A DNA stretch of 64,000 bases from Brachionus manjavacas (GCA_019054805.1 JAHQIY010000004.1:3410001-3474000), one strand, 5' to 3'. Shown: positions 36,170-48,199, numbered from the stretch's first letter. The notes: generated by a model from the sequence alone, not told the origin. Numbers and translations: made by a program.

Positions 36170-36395
36170 ACTACTTGAGAATAATACCTGAGAGTTAGTC
36201 ATACAAGAACAGGATCGAGGGTTCAAAATCCGCTGAGGGCGAAAAAATATTCAAAGTATCTCTGCAGTACGGGACTCATGTTTAAACAACTTTTTTTAAA
36301 AAAGAGGGACCAGTTTCGCATGGGTAATAATAACGGTGCATATACTGGAAAAGGAGATTAGAGTCTTCCCATTATTCTCTCTAAAGGGGCATTTT
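36170..36395 (+). mobile_element. tRNA-derived SINE, fullest copy
   Basis: Box B (GGTTCAAAATCC, 36220-36231) follows a degenerate box A region. The body has ATCTCTGCAGTACGGGACTC and the 3' part has ACTGGAAAAGGAGATTAGAG and CTTCCCATTATTCTCTCTAA. About 60 bp in the middle (roughly 36284-36343) is absent from the copy at 41131, so it is an insertion here or a deletion there. Confidence 0.65.
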
Positions 36396-37036
36396 AAATC
36401 TTATCACAACAACCATACGCGACACCCTAGACACCCCAGTCTCGGACTCTTACTTACTTCTATCCGAGAAGACAGTTTTTAATCTTCATTGAGCTAAGAT
36501 GGGATCAAAAATAACTCAATCAACTTAACGATACTGTTGAAGATTTTTTGTTTTATTATTTTTTATTTTTTAGATGATCAGTAAATAAAAATAAAAAAAA
36601 ATTTATTTGAATAAAATTAACTAATAACTGTGAAATTAAAGTTTGTTTGAAACAAAGGCTATATTGTCATTAAGTGTTTTAAAATTTATTGCTTAATTAA
36701 ATTGAAACTACCTTTATATTAGATAATTAAGTTTATTGTGTTGGGTCATTTTTGATCTATCTTAGTAGACAACGCGATTTTTCTACTCATAGCTGTAAGT
36801 GAAATAAAGATTTGAAAATTTGAAGCTCTCTCTTAATTTTATTTTATGGTGAAAAATGATTAACATAATCTTGCATTGTCGATATGTCATACACCGACTT
36901 CATATGAAAGAATGTTTTTTTGTTGATGTTTAGGAAAAAAATTCAATTCATTTTTGCATTCTCTCTTTCTCTTTTTTATTTCATTTCTCTCTCCGTGGAT
37001 CTTTTATTTCGAAGGAAATGCGCAATTAAATTTGAG

Positions 37037-37053
37037 AGAGAGAGAGAGAGAGA
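37037..37053. repeat. (GA)n microsatellite
   Basis: About nine GA units. Confidence 0.85.
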
Positions 37054-38308
37054 AATCTGAAATAATTATAGATCTGCTCATTTCCGGATCAATCAATTTA
37101 AAATTAAATTAAGATGAAGCAAAATATTTCTATTCGAAAAAATAAAATTGAATTTTTCTTTTCTAAAATTACGTGAGTTAAAAAAATGCCAAACAAAGGT
37201 TCGAAAAAATACTTTCGCGTCCAAAACTCTCTCGTCTCGAAATTGGATACCCCCTCCTACTCTCAAACGCCTAAAGAAACAAATTGTCAAATTTAAAATT
37301 AGCTTTGCTAGCCAAATGGTCTTAAATACTTTAGTGTTTATAAACATCACGGCCTATTTAGTTTAGATTTCTGTCAATTAACTTCAAATGCTGTTCTCGT
37401 TCTGTTAGGTCGCTAAAACGATCACTTAGCTATGGCAAGAAAAAAGCCATAGAGGAGTTGTATGTTTAAAATTTTTAGTTGACATTCTTGAAAGAAGTGT
37501 ATGCCGTCGCAAGTCCACTCAGTTCAAATCATTGCCAACAAAAATGACTGAAGAATAAAATCCTGCTAATTTGATTTTCTTTAATTTTTTACTAAACAAG
37601 AATTAAAAAAAAAACACCTTAAATTAAACAAATATAAAATTGATTTAATAATCATTTATGGCTTTGCCAAACGATTGAATAGACACAGCATAAACTTAAT
37701 CTTCAGTGATGCTTCACTTTTCTGTCATTCATTTCATTTAATTTTTGCAATCGGTAACCAGATGGATGTACTCATTTAAAGAGTAATAAAAGTATTTTCT
37801 AAAGATAAATTTAAGTCTTTAGAAAAAAAAATTCAAGTTCCCATTCCATTTTAAAATTATTTTTAATATAATTAATTAGAATCATTCTTTTGAATTTAAC
37901 CGGTTCAATTTTTATTAAAACTTTTTCAAAATTTTGTTTTCAATGTTTTAATTTATGGTCAAAATTTCAAAATTCAATTCAATTATTTAAGAGAGTGTAT
38001 TGAGTGCGTCATTTGGTCACAAAGCCTCTTACAACTCCACTATCTGACCAAATCATGGGTCTAGTAAACTAAATTTTCATCAATATTTTCTTTCAATACA
38101 ATCAAATTTTTTGATCACCTAGTCAAAAACTTATTCACTTTATCTCTAAATGATAATTTCTGATATTTTTTTTTATTTAATTTTTGTCTGTTCCGTATTT
38201 TTGCCAAAAATTTTCAGAAAAATGTGGCCCACTTAGACTTGCCACTGTGCTCAGAAAACCAAAGTTCTTTAATATAAACCAATACACCAAACTGTTTCTT
38301 TCCAAGCA

Positions 38309-38336
38309 TAATATGAAATATGAAATATGAAATATG
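38309..38336. repeat. 7-bp tandem repeat (AAATATG)n
   Basis: About four copies of AAATATG in tandem. Confidence 0.85.
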
Positions 38337-38354
38337 TTGTAAATTTAAAAAAAA

Positions 38355-38830
38355 AAAATAAAAACTTATTAAACCCTATTTGATTTAAAATTAAATTAAA
38401 CAAATTCTGTTAAATTATTCTCTTATAATTCTCTTCTAAAAATTAAAAAAAAAATTTCTTTTATTTTTCATTTTCATTAAATTTCATTCTTGATCTTTGA
38501 TTTATAAGAATATTTTCATAATATGTTTTTATGTTCTTTTTTTAAAAAATTTAAAAACTAATCAGAATTATTCTCAGAATTTAGATCCCGAAGAAGGCCA
38601 CTTTTGGTAGAAAAACGTCGATCATTTAATATTTAATTTGATTTTATAAATTAAGAAATTATTTTATAAAAAAATATATATAATTTTTTTATTCAATTAT
38701 AATGAAATACTAAAGGATTGGTACTGTAAACTAAAAAAAAAATAAAATAATAAAAAATTATTAAACTCTATTTGGTTTAAAATTAAATTAAACAAAATCT
38801 GTTAAATTATCCTCTTATAATTTTTTTCAA
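38355..38830. repeat. Direct-repeat pair around a hammerhead-like/Penelope-like motif
   Basis: About 65-70 bp around 38368-38434 is repeated in direct orientation around 38759-38826 with a handful of differences (shared core GATTTAAAATTAAATTAAAC and variants). Between them, at 38585-38626, lies CCGAAGAAGGCC, a short loop, and then AAAACGTCG. This recalls the CTGATGAAGGCC...GAAACGTC motif found at ends of Penelope-like elements and retrozymes. The catalytic core bases are not intact. Confidence 0.4.
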
Positions 38831-38849
38831 AAATCTCAATTTCAAAAAA

Positions 38850-40743
38850 ATTTCAATTTTAAAAACGATAATCCTAAAAACTATCAAATGATTAGATTTT
38901 ATTTAAAAAGATATTTTGAATATAATCCCGTTTGATTTTTTATTTATGAAACCAATTCTTTTTCAGTCTTTTAGATCTATTGAAAATGTTAAATATTAAA
39001 AAAATCTTGCTAAATTTTAATTAAATTTGTTATGTCTGTCAAATCAGGTTGTTGTAAAACAATAAAAATGATATTGTAAATTTTTAACATTTTTTAAAAA
39101 GACTTTTACTGACAGAGAATATTGGATTGTATTATTTTATTTATTATAATTTTTTGTAAAAATAAAATAATAGTTAGATAATAGTTGTTAACTAAATATT
39201 CAAATATATGAGCAAATATATGAATGAAGGCTAAAAAAGGTTCAAACAAAATTTTTTTAGCTGTGATAATTAAAAAGTCTATAGCTGGGCAAAGGTAATT
39301 ATGCTGTATGTGGACTTAAAAATTAAAAAAGAGAAAATAAATATAAATTAACAGTTTATTAATTAAGAAAATAAAATGACTGAAATTGATTAAATTGATT
39401 AAACAATATTTTAATCAATTTAGGTTTTTTTTTGTTATTGCTTCTAAATTATGAGAGTTTGATGGAATGTTATTAAACTTATTAATCAAATTAATTTTAT
39501 CATTATTAACTTTTCTAAAATAATATACTTTTTAGAACTTAAGAGCTTCATTTTTTGAGATTAAAAAAGTTTTAAATGATTGAATTATAAGAATTTGAAA
39601 TAAAATTGACAATTAAAGAAACATAGCAAATTTTAGTAATTGTTTATTAAAAGTAAAAAATTAATTAATTTTTTCTTTAACCCTTTTGAAAAATCCATAG
39701 CAAAGTATAAAAAAAAAGGACAGTCTTAAAAACAGATACAAAAATCGAACACAATACTGTCCATGAATTATGTCCAAAAAATCATATCCCATGGAAAATT
39801 GTCCACGAATGGTACAGGACCCATAAAAAAAATAAAAAGATAAGAAATTTAACAAAGCTATTTAGATATACATTATTAACCAACTCTTGAATAACTTACA
39901 AATTTTGAATTCCTGAAACAACTAACTTTTCGGACCCTTTACGATGCCTGGTCGCTTACAAGTATTATCTTTTAGGATAGAATAATGTATTCCAAACCTA
40001 AATGATGTTAAATATATTTAAGAGTTTTTCCTTAACTTCGTGAATGGCCTTTTGAAAAGAACTCATCTAAATAGGTTTTATAAGTATTGTGAAATTTGGT
40101 ACTTTAAAACAAAACTCCAATTTTAAAGATTCATAAAACTTTTTACTAAAGCTCAAACAAAAATTCTATTTAATGTGGTGCAACATACATAGTTGCATTA
40201 TTAAAAAAATTCTGATAAAACATCAAATTTATCAAAATTTAAATTATGCAAAATTTGATTTTAGTGCATTTTGCAGAAATTTTGTACATCATGAGAAGAC
40301 TTTAACTATTGATGTAACATTTAAGATGTTAGTTCTTGACAATTTTTCTAAAATAAATGATAAATAAGTTCGTTTCAATTCATAATTGAGTAAACTAATA
40401 TTCCAACTCCAAATTTCTTTAAATTTCATAAATAATAAATTTTTTATTTTAATTATAAGGATTGAATATTAAATGTACGGCTCAAGCCGCACTGTTTATA
40501 CACTGTTAGCTAGATACGTTGTATTTTCACAGCATTAATATTGAGTTTCTGCATCTCCAAAATATATTTAGCATTTTAGTAATACGACCAATATGTAGGA
40601 ACAAAAATATCTATCAATATGTTGCATTTTTCTTATGCTTATAACACCTCGATTACTATGTCTTTAACAGAATACAAATTAATAAAATAAAGTCATTTAT
40701 TTATTGGCTACTATTTAATCCATTAGCAAAAATAATTAAACTA
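38850..40743. other. Non-coding A+T-rich DNA
   Basis: I see no gene or element. Two short open frames (39661-39855 and 40173-40367) have no recognisable domain. Confidence 0.5.
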
Positions 40744-40803
40744 TTATTATTTTATTATTTATTATTTATTTGTATATCTGTACCGAGCTAAAACTGGTTG
40801 CAA
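40744..40803 (-). repeat. LINE 3'-tail repeat, family A
   Basis: TTATTTATTTGTATATCTGT followed by ACCGAGCTAAAACTGG. It aligns with the copies at 49895 and 59765. Confidence 0.6.
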
Positions 40804-41130
40804 ATTTAAAAAAATCGTAGCAAATATTACACGTAGTAAATTAAATAAAAAAGTAGTAAAAAAAAGGTGTTAATAGTAAAATAAATTAATTAGTAGCATA
40901 ATTAATAATATAATAATTTACTATTTTTTTTTACTACTGATAAATTTATTTTGCTACTTTTACTAATAAATTTTTGCTTTTATTTTTATTTTTTTGCTAC
41001 GAATTTAAATATTTTTACTATGAAAATAATTTGTAGTCTTTATTTATTTAATTTATCTTATTCAATAAAGGTTTTTAAAATATGTCAGTAAAAAAAGTAA
41101 GATTTTTTTTAGCATATCTCTATTAGTTAT

Positions 41131-41285
41131 ATGTTCCTTTTCTATCCTAGCGAATAATAGAAGAGGTGCTCATCTCTTTTTCCAGTCCCAAACATGCGTC
41201 CCGTGGTGCAGAAATATTTTTAAGATTTTTGCTCTATCAGTGGGCTTTGAACCTTTGGATATTAATCCATTGAATTAATTCTTTA
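41131..41285 (-). mobile_element. tRNA-derived SINE
   Basis: Read on the minus strand: box B GGTTCAAAGCCC (41253-41242), ATTTCTGCACCACGGGACGC, GGGACTGGAAAAAGAGATGA, and CGCTAGGATAGAAAAGGAAC at the 3' end. It shares the body with the copy at 36170 and the tail with 48200. Confidence 0.65.
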
Positions 41286-42246
41286 ATATATTGATTATTC
41301 AATTAATATAGTATTTTACTTTTGACTAAAAAAGAATTTCTTTTTAAAAATTTAGTTTTGGATCATGTCGTCAGTCTCAATTTTTATGACGTTGATTAGA
41401 TGGAATCTTCAAGTCCAACAGTGTATAAAATTTCACCAGGGCCAAAATAAATTATTTAAATAAAACTTTTTCTTTTTTCAGATTTTTTTTGATATTAATT
41501 TGAATGGTATTGCGCCAAACCAAGAGATCGGATAGACGTAAATTAATTAACTTTGATTAGAAATAAAATAGACAAGATGGTAAAAGCTGATTTTAATAAC
41601 TAAGTATTTGATATTTAATTTTACGATAATAAATTAAAAGTTGATAATTGCTACATAAATGAGAATTGTTAAAAAATGTTTTACAAATTTTAGTTCAAAT
41701 TTTTCCATTTCAATAACCACTGCTTAGACGCATAATTATTCAATTAATAACAATAGATATCAAATACTTTTAAAACGCAATAATTAAAAAACGTCTTTTG
41801 ACTAGCTATCAAAAAATTTAAATTATTTGCAGTCATATGTTATTAGACATATACAAGTTTAAATTAATTATTATAGAAATTCAAAAAAATGCTGATTTTT
41901 GGATTTTTTTGTTTTTTAAATTTTAATTTATCTCTGACCAAAAATAGTTAATTAAAAATAATTTTTATTCTTATGTTTTTAGTTTGCAGGAGGCGTCAAA
42001 TTTTATCAAAAAAGTTTGAATTTTCTCATTTTGCTTTAATAAAAGTTCGAAACATTTTGATCACTATTATTTGCAGATCATGGTTAAATTAATTAACTAA
42101 ATCAGTGATATCGACCAAGATCACCAAAATGAAAATTAAAATTAACTTTTTTTTTAAATAGTAAGCATCCGTTTTTCTTTATTTCACAAACAAAATCCGT
42201 CTCAAAGCAGATGATATTTATTTTAAATTTAGCAATAATTCACTTA

Positions 42247-42290
42247 GATTATTTGTTTATCTCTCCCGAGCTAAAGTTTCTACAAGTTAA
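42247..42290 (-). repeat. LINE 3'-tail repeat, family A (diverged)
   Basis: TTGTTTATCTCTCCCGAGCT followed by AAAGTTTCTACAAG. Confidence 0.45.
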
Positions 42291-42918
42291 AATGAAAAAT
42301 CAAAATTTCAAAATTAAAGTGATAACATAAATAAATTCAAGATAATTCATTCACTTTGGAATCAAATTTTTTTTTTTGAATTTTTCTGAGAATTTAAATT
42401 TTCTCAAAGTGGTCCAAATTTTTTTCATTTTTTTTTAAATTTTTTATGCGACTTACTAAAAGTAGATTTCTTTACATAATAGTAAATTTTTTTCTTTGGA
42501 TAATTTAAATTTAAATGATTTTAAATTTTTCTAATTTTTGAATTGCTTATTTTTATTTTCAAATTTTGTAGAATTCGAGGAAACTTAACTGTTGTTTTTT
42601 TTTTTTAAATATTGAATGTCAAACAAATTTTCAATAACCTATTATGTAAAAACTTATTTGAATACTTAAGGAGAGATTACAAGATATTTAATAGAGAGAA
42701 TACTTCTTTTATTAAACAGTTATAAAAAGTAAAAGATCTGACTCATATAAATTGCACTGAATATGTATTCAGTGTTATTATGATTGAATGGTGCCTTGAA
42801 TATAGCAACTGTGGACTAACCGACTCGATAAAATAATATTTTTATTTAATAGAATATTGTATGTTGTATAACCTTAATCATTTTTTTTTACATAAAAAAC
42901 TGAATTTTTTATTTAACT

Positions 42919-42970
42919 GTATATTTATTTTTATTTCAATTTGTCTATGGGACTAAAGCTTTAATTAAAA
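42919..42970 (-). repeat. LINE 3'-tail repeat, family A (diverged)
   Basis: TATTTATTTTTATTTCAATT followed by TGTCTATGGGACTAAAGCTT. Confidence 0.4.
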
Positions 42971-43288
42971 AAATAAATAAAATAACAAAGTTAAAAAAAA
43001 AGATTGAAAATTAAGTATTAAGTTTATTCAAATTTCGAAATCGAAAAGAGAATTTGATTTCGTTTAAATGTTTGTCTTTCTGAAATCAATAGGATCTTAA
43101 TTCAGAAAGTTCTAAGTGTTATTTGGAAAGTTCTTTTTTCGAAGTTGTGAAGTTCGTTCAAATTCGATCTTTTCAATTCAGAATAACTTTTTTATTAAGA
43201 GAGCTAATTTAAATTGTTCTGTAAACTGCTTAATTTTAAGCAATTTTGCTAATTGCAGCAAAATGAGTCTGCAAAAACCTCTACAATT

Positions 43289-43328
43289 TTCTGCATTAAA
43301 AAGTTAATGCAGAAATTTTCTGCATTAA
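43289..43328. repeat. Triple 11-mer TTCTGCATTAA, inverted then direct
   Basis: TTCTGCATTAA at 43289-43299, its exact reverse complement at 43304-43314, and a third forward copy at 43318-43328. The first pair forms a perfect 11-bp stem with a 4-nt loop. Confidence 0.85.
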
Positions 43329-43647
43329 CTCTAATCACAGAGTTTTTAGACCGGAATAAACGTCCCAGTGTGCATTTAATTTAAGTTAAAATGAAGGGGT
43401 GTACATTTTTGAGGTATCAAGAATTTGATTCACAATTACTAAAAATAAAATAATTTAAATATTGAAAATACTCAATTGCCACAAAATAATCAAGATTAAG
43501 AAAAAATTCAGTAGTTCCAGATAGATTTTTGTCATGGAATTTCGATTAAAATAACTAATTTTAACTTTAATTAATTCCAGACGTGACTTTGTTTTCATGA
43601 CTTACTTTTGACCAGCTTTGGTATGGTCAGAGAAAGCGAAAAAAGGG

Positions 43648-44014
43648 CACTTTGAAGTTTATGATCAATTTTTGATGCTCAAAATGATTATTCTGAGTTT
43701 TAATTATGAAATAAATTGTTATTTCTTAATATAATTAATGCAGAGGTACATTTTTGGATGCAACATTTTTTGTTAAATCTAAAGGTAAACTCTGCAATAA
43801 CAAAATGCACATTGTAGATTGCACACCATCTAAAAGATACTATATTAATTAAATAATTTTTTTCAGAATTTTGCAGAATTTAGCTTTAAATTTAACCAAG
43901 TATGTTATATCCAAAAATGTACTTCTGCATTAATTCTATTAAGAAATAACTATTTATTTCATATTTAAAACTCAGAACGATCATTTAGAGCATCAAATCA
44001 TAAACTTCAAAGTG
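43648..44014. mobile_element. Foldback (long-hairpin) MITE-like element
   Basis: Left arm 43648-43797 and right arm 43870-44014 are inverted copies of each other, roughly 85-90% similar by eye, separated by only about 70 bp. Shared words include CACTTTGAAGTTTATGAT, TTCTGAGTTTTAA and GTACATTTTTGGAT. Nothing is encoded. The whole unit could fold into one hairpin of about 370 nt. Confidence 0.75.
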
Positions 44015-44618
44015 ACGAAAAAAGGCTTTTTGAATTTTATTCATTCCGCTTCAATAAAATTAGAAAAAGTTTGTAAAGCTCAAAGGATTTATGAACTATG
44101 CTAAATATTACATTTGTTTAAGTTTAGAAAAATCTTGGAAATTGATCTGCAAGAAGTCTGCATTAGCCTGAAAAATTGCAAATCTTTTAACAATTTAAAA
44201 ATCTTTTAGTAATCTTTTTTCAGACCAGTATTTTAAAAATTGAATTCTTCAAAACAATGTATAATTTTGCAACATCGATTATCATTTTATTTTAAAAATT
44301 AATTCTTAACAAATTGCAATCAACTTAAAATGAGCTTTTAAATTACTGCAGGATTTGATTTCTTTAATATGACCAATTCTAAATTTTTAAATTTAAAAAC
44401 TAACAAAATCTTTGTATTTTTTAAAGTCTGCCAAACTATTAAATAATACTAAATGAAATGATCTATTTTTTCCTCTAAAAAATCAATAGTTTTTCAACTT
44501 GATCCCGAAAATTGTAAAGATTTACAGAAATAGTATTACCTATCAAAAAGTAACTAAATAAATCCTATAGACCAAGGTTTATTATTCACTCTAAATTTTA
44601 AACCAAAAAAATTTAAAA
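44015..44618. other. Non-coding A+T-rich DNA
   Basis: Nothing recognised except the poly(A) signal of the following gene. Confidence 0.5.
44579..44584 (-). terminator. Poly(A) signal of the EF-hand protein gene
   Basis: AATAAA on the minus strand, 35 nt after the stop codon. Confidence 0.5.
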
Positions 44619-45977
44619 TTATAAATTAACAAAAGCTTTCTTAAACTCATCAAAGTTAATAGAGCCATCATTATTTGTATCCAAATCAGCAAACAATGCT
44701 CTTACATCATCTTCTCCATAATTTCTACCAAGACGACTATTTAGTCTCAATACAACTTTACCAGCATCTTCAAAAGTGATACGACCACTATTCTTAGTAT
44801 CAATTGATCTAAATATTTGCTCAATAATTGCCAATAAATTTTCTCTCAACTTCATTTCTGGGCTCGATCTCACTGATTGACTCAAAGCTTTTCCCTGCAC
44901 CTCAATTCTTGAGTTAAGTCCTAATCTAGACAAATAGTCTCTATATTCTCCAAGACCTTCGGCTTCTAAATTTATCAACCTCAAGGCCTCTACATCACCA
45001 TACAATTCTATCAAACCACTGTACCTTGACTCATCCGCTAGCACTAATCCATCAGGAGTTTTTATTTCCTTCACAAATCCAGGCAAGTCTCTTGCTTCAG
45101 TCAAACTACCTGAATATCTTTGAACATATTCAGCCGGATTAGCTCTAATCACACCTAAATATTTGATCTCTTTTCTTATATTAACTTTTGGAGCTTCCCA
45201 CTGCACAATTACATTCCTAGGCTTAACCACAACCGGATCTGGCTGATTAGGCTTGTTGTAAATAACTCTTCGCTTAGACTCGGAATATGGCAGCCAGCGT
45301 TCAATCAAAATTGATTGAGGTTTAGATGGTAATGCAGCCAAACGTTCTATGATCACTTTTCTAGCTGGAGGAGGAATACGCTTGCCACTAATGGTCACTA
45401 TTTTTCTGCCGACTTGAACTGGAGGCTGTGGAGGTGCTTCGCGCACTACTAATGGTTCTGGAGTAGATGGTCTTGCTGGCTGCTGCCTAATTATCAATGG
45501 TGGGGCTGGAGGAGCCAATTCATTTTTTAGCTGATTAATTATAATTTCGCCTGGAGCCGGTGGCGTTGGAGGACGCAAGTACCTAATGGCTAGTTCCTGA
45601 ATGTACTCTAGTTGGACCCGAGAGCTTTTGGTTATGATCTCGGGATTTTGGTCTTGATTTATTTGATATTGAGCTATAGGAATCTCTCCCCGCCAATTAA
45701 CTACCTCATGCTTGTTGGTCCACAAGCCACGCTGACCAAGAACTTCGATCTCTTCACTAGTGTTTACCTCAATAGGCTCATTTGACTTCAAAATTGATTG
45801 TTCCACCTCGCTCAGATAAGTGGATGATTGAAAATTAGTGCCAGAAATTCTTGGCGAATTTGGGTAATTTTCTAATGTTGCAGTCCGAGCTAAATCTCGG
45901 ACCATCTCAAAATTAGAGCTCAATCGACCATTAGACTTGTCCAGCGGTCTTGTAAAATAACTACTCTGGGTATTCAT
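44619..45977 (-). CDS. Pro-rich repeat protein with two C-terminal EF-hands
   Basis: A 452-residue protein in one exon from ATG 45977. The middle (about residues 130-300) is rich in Pro, Val and Ile and has repeated phrases such as KVIIERLAALPSKPQSI, ILIERWLPY.ESKRRVIYN and NVIVQWEAPKVNIRKEIKYL. These resemble the Val/Pro-type repeats of alveolin-like or filament-associated proteins, but that likeness is only an impression. Two EF-hands follow. The loop at about 393-404 is DTKNSGRITFED, which ends in Asp rather than Glu. The loop at about 433-444 is DTNNDGSINFDE, fully canonical. Both should bind calcium. There is no signal peptide or membrane segment. It is probably a calcium-responsive cytoskeletal or cortical protein; the exact function is unknown. 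A well-formed gene, clearly less A+T-rich than its flanks. Confidence 0.8.
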   Translation of the reverse strand: MNTQSSYFTRPLDKSNGRLSSNFEMVRDLARTATLENYPNSPRISGTNFQSSTYLSEVEQSILKSNEPIEVNTSEEIEVLGQRGLWTNKHEVVNWRGEIPIAQYQINQDQNPEIITKSSRVQLEYIQELAIRYLRPPTPPAPGEIIINQLKNELAPPAPPLIIRQQPARPSTPEPLVVREAPPQPPVQVGRKIVTISGKRIPPPARKVIIERLAALPSKPQSILIERWLPYSESKRRVIYNKPNQPDPVVVKPRNVIVQWEAPKVNIRKEIKYLGVIRANPAEYVQRYSGSLTEARDLPGFVKEIKTPDGLVLADESRYSGLIELYGDVEALRLINLEAEGLGEYRDYLSRLGLNSRIEVQGKALSQSVRSSPEMKLRENLLAIIEQIFRSIDTKNSGRITFEDAGKVVLRLNSRLGRNYGEDDVRALFADLDTNNDGSINFDEFKKAFVNL

Positions 45978-48089
45978 TTTATTTCCAAAGCAAAAGGTGT
46001 TTTTAAATTAGGTGCAGATGAGCTTTTATATAAAAATTCTGAAATTAATTAAAATTCCATATAATTTGTCTAATCGACATTCTTTGGCAATTACCTTTGC
46101 GAATTGAGTGATAAAATTTAGACCCGGTAAACTAATGAAAATTTTTAATTATTTTAAAATTGTTGGTTTTTTTTGTTTAAGAAATGCAGGCTGATAATTT
46201 TTCCGAGTCTAATTGAGCGGAGGTTGAGCAGAATAGAATGTGTTTTGCTAATTTGCCAAATATTTTTAAATGTCAAGTTTTAAATGATTAAATAACGAGT
46301 TTTAATAGTTTTAGAGAATTTTTTGTGAAACTAAATATGTCATTAGACTTTTCGGCAAGGTGTTAGGACAATTATTTAAAAAAAAAGATGTATTTTTAAT
46401 GTTTTAAGAAAAAAAAGAGACAATTGCAAAAATATTATTCAGACAACATAATGTATTTTTAACTATTTTATTTTTTTAAAGAATAATAACAAGATGAATT
46501 TAAGTTTTTTTTAAAGTATATTTATTTAATGTTTCGATTTTTCTGATTAAGCTGGTCAAAAGAAAGCGTAGCAGATAAATAAAATTGTAAATTAAGTCTT
46601 TTAAAATTTTAAAATTATTAACATTCATGAGCTCGAGGATATTTTTGGACCATTTTAAAATTTTTCGCTGTTTGCCCAATTAATTCTCCCTTGTTTTAAA
46701 ATTTTTCTTTGTTTTCTATAATTAAAAAATTTTTGTTTGAATAAAATTTTATTTTCATAAAAACAAAAAATAAATACCATCATTTGTTTTCATCACTAAT
46801 ATCACTAAAACTAACAAATCGAAACATGTTACTTAAATTTTTTATTTTAACCTTGATTTTCAATTTAAAAACTTAAAATTGATTTATAATTTAATTTAAA
46901 ATTCAAATAATAGACTTCGATTTATTTTCGCTGGGTAGTTATCTACTTTAAAATTCACATTTTTTTTAAACCACTACCTTAAGGCACTTTGAATAATAGA
47001 ACATTCAAAAACTGAACAAAATGAATATGTCTGATAAATTTTTCTAAAAGACTTAAATCGATTCTGTAAATTTATCAGCTGTTACATTCAATATTTCACA
47101 TTAAACCAGCTTCTGTATAGAATTCTAAAAATACACACACATTAGTAAGCATGAATATTCCATCACAGAGTATTTTCAGAACCAAATTTTGTCTTTTTAT
47201 TTATTCATATTATCATCTTTCGCTACTAAAGAATAGGTTCTTGAGGAATCATGCTAAGTTGACACAAAAAACAATCCTAGTTATTATTATTATTATTATA
47301 ATTATTGGAAGATTAATTGAATTACAATATTTTTATTTATTTAAAAATTATTTAAATTAATAAATACAATCATGTTTTTTAATTTTGATTTAATTTCTAA
47401 AATAATCTAAGCAATTCAATTTCAAGGTTTAGCTTAGAAAATTATTAAACAAAAATTAAATAATTAAATAGGACTATCATTTATTTATTAAGTTTTAAAG
47501 ACAAAAATTTAGTAAAAATATTTTGTGAATAAATGATAACTTAGTATAAAGGTTTCTAAGGATCGTTTTAAAATCAAAAAATAGATGTTCCAATTTGAGT
47601 TCCAAATATATTTAAGTTTATTTTTAATCAGAAAAAATTGAATATGCTTCTTTACTAAAAGGCACAAAATTTCTTGTAACCCATGTACAGTACCACTTTT
47701 TCGAGGTGCAAAACCTCTAAAATTAGTCTCATTTTTGCAAATTTTCTTAATTTTAATAGATCGGCTTTAGCAACAAAGGATCCGACAAGCCTAAAGAACT
47801 CCTTAAACATTTAATGTCTTTTTAATTTGTTATTAAATCATCTGTTTACAAAATTTTTGATTATTTTTTCGAAATAAAATTTTGGAAAAATATTTGAAAA
47901 ATGGTGTATGTTTTTAGTATATTTAGTTTTAAAAGTAAGAATAAGTTAGATAAAAAACTAATCAGTTCTTCTAATGTTAAATTAAGAATTTGCTTTGACA
48001 TCAAATTTATTTTAGAATCAGTTTTATAATTCAATAAATTAAATTAATTTTTTAATTAAAATAAATATCAAGCATAGTTTCACAATTGA
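45978..48089. other. Non-coding A+T-rich DNA
   Basis: No supportable gene. A short (TTA)n tract at about 47280-47298 preceded by CAATCCTAG may be the remnant of a LINE tail. Confidence 0.5.
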
Positions 48090-48126
48090 TTCGACCGAGT
48101 AACACCGCAATTATTACTCGGTCGAA
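48090..48126. other. Perfect 13-bp stem, 11-nt loop hairpin
   Basis: TTCGACCGAGTAA (48090-48102) and its exact reverse complement (48114-48126). The stem is unusually G+C-rich for this locus. It could be the terminus of a mobile element or a structured RNA. No terminator-like T-run follows. Confidence 0.75.
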
Positions 48127-48199
48127 AACGGTCAATTGAAATTAGATAGATGACCAACTCAATGCAGTAACCTCTGTTTTCAGATCGAAGCTGTTGCTC

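Larger units (their letters stand above)
36396..38339. other. Non-coding DNA
   Basis: No gene is recognised. It contains a weak inverted pair around TTATTTTTGATC (36500 and 36750), CT-rich and (GA)n stretches at 36960-37055, and a slightly G+C-richer stretch at 37190-37290 whose open frames on both strands show no domain. Confidence 0.45.

Noticed and set aside
37093..37366. Overlapping open frames on both strands (85 and 72 codons)
   Set aside because: Mutual shadows, no family signature, no splice support.
38585..38630. Active hammerhead ribozyme
   Set aside because: The conserved CUGAUGA and GAAA core bases are not intact.
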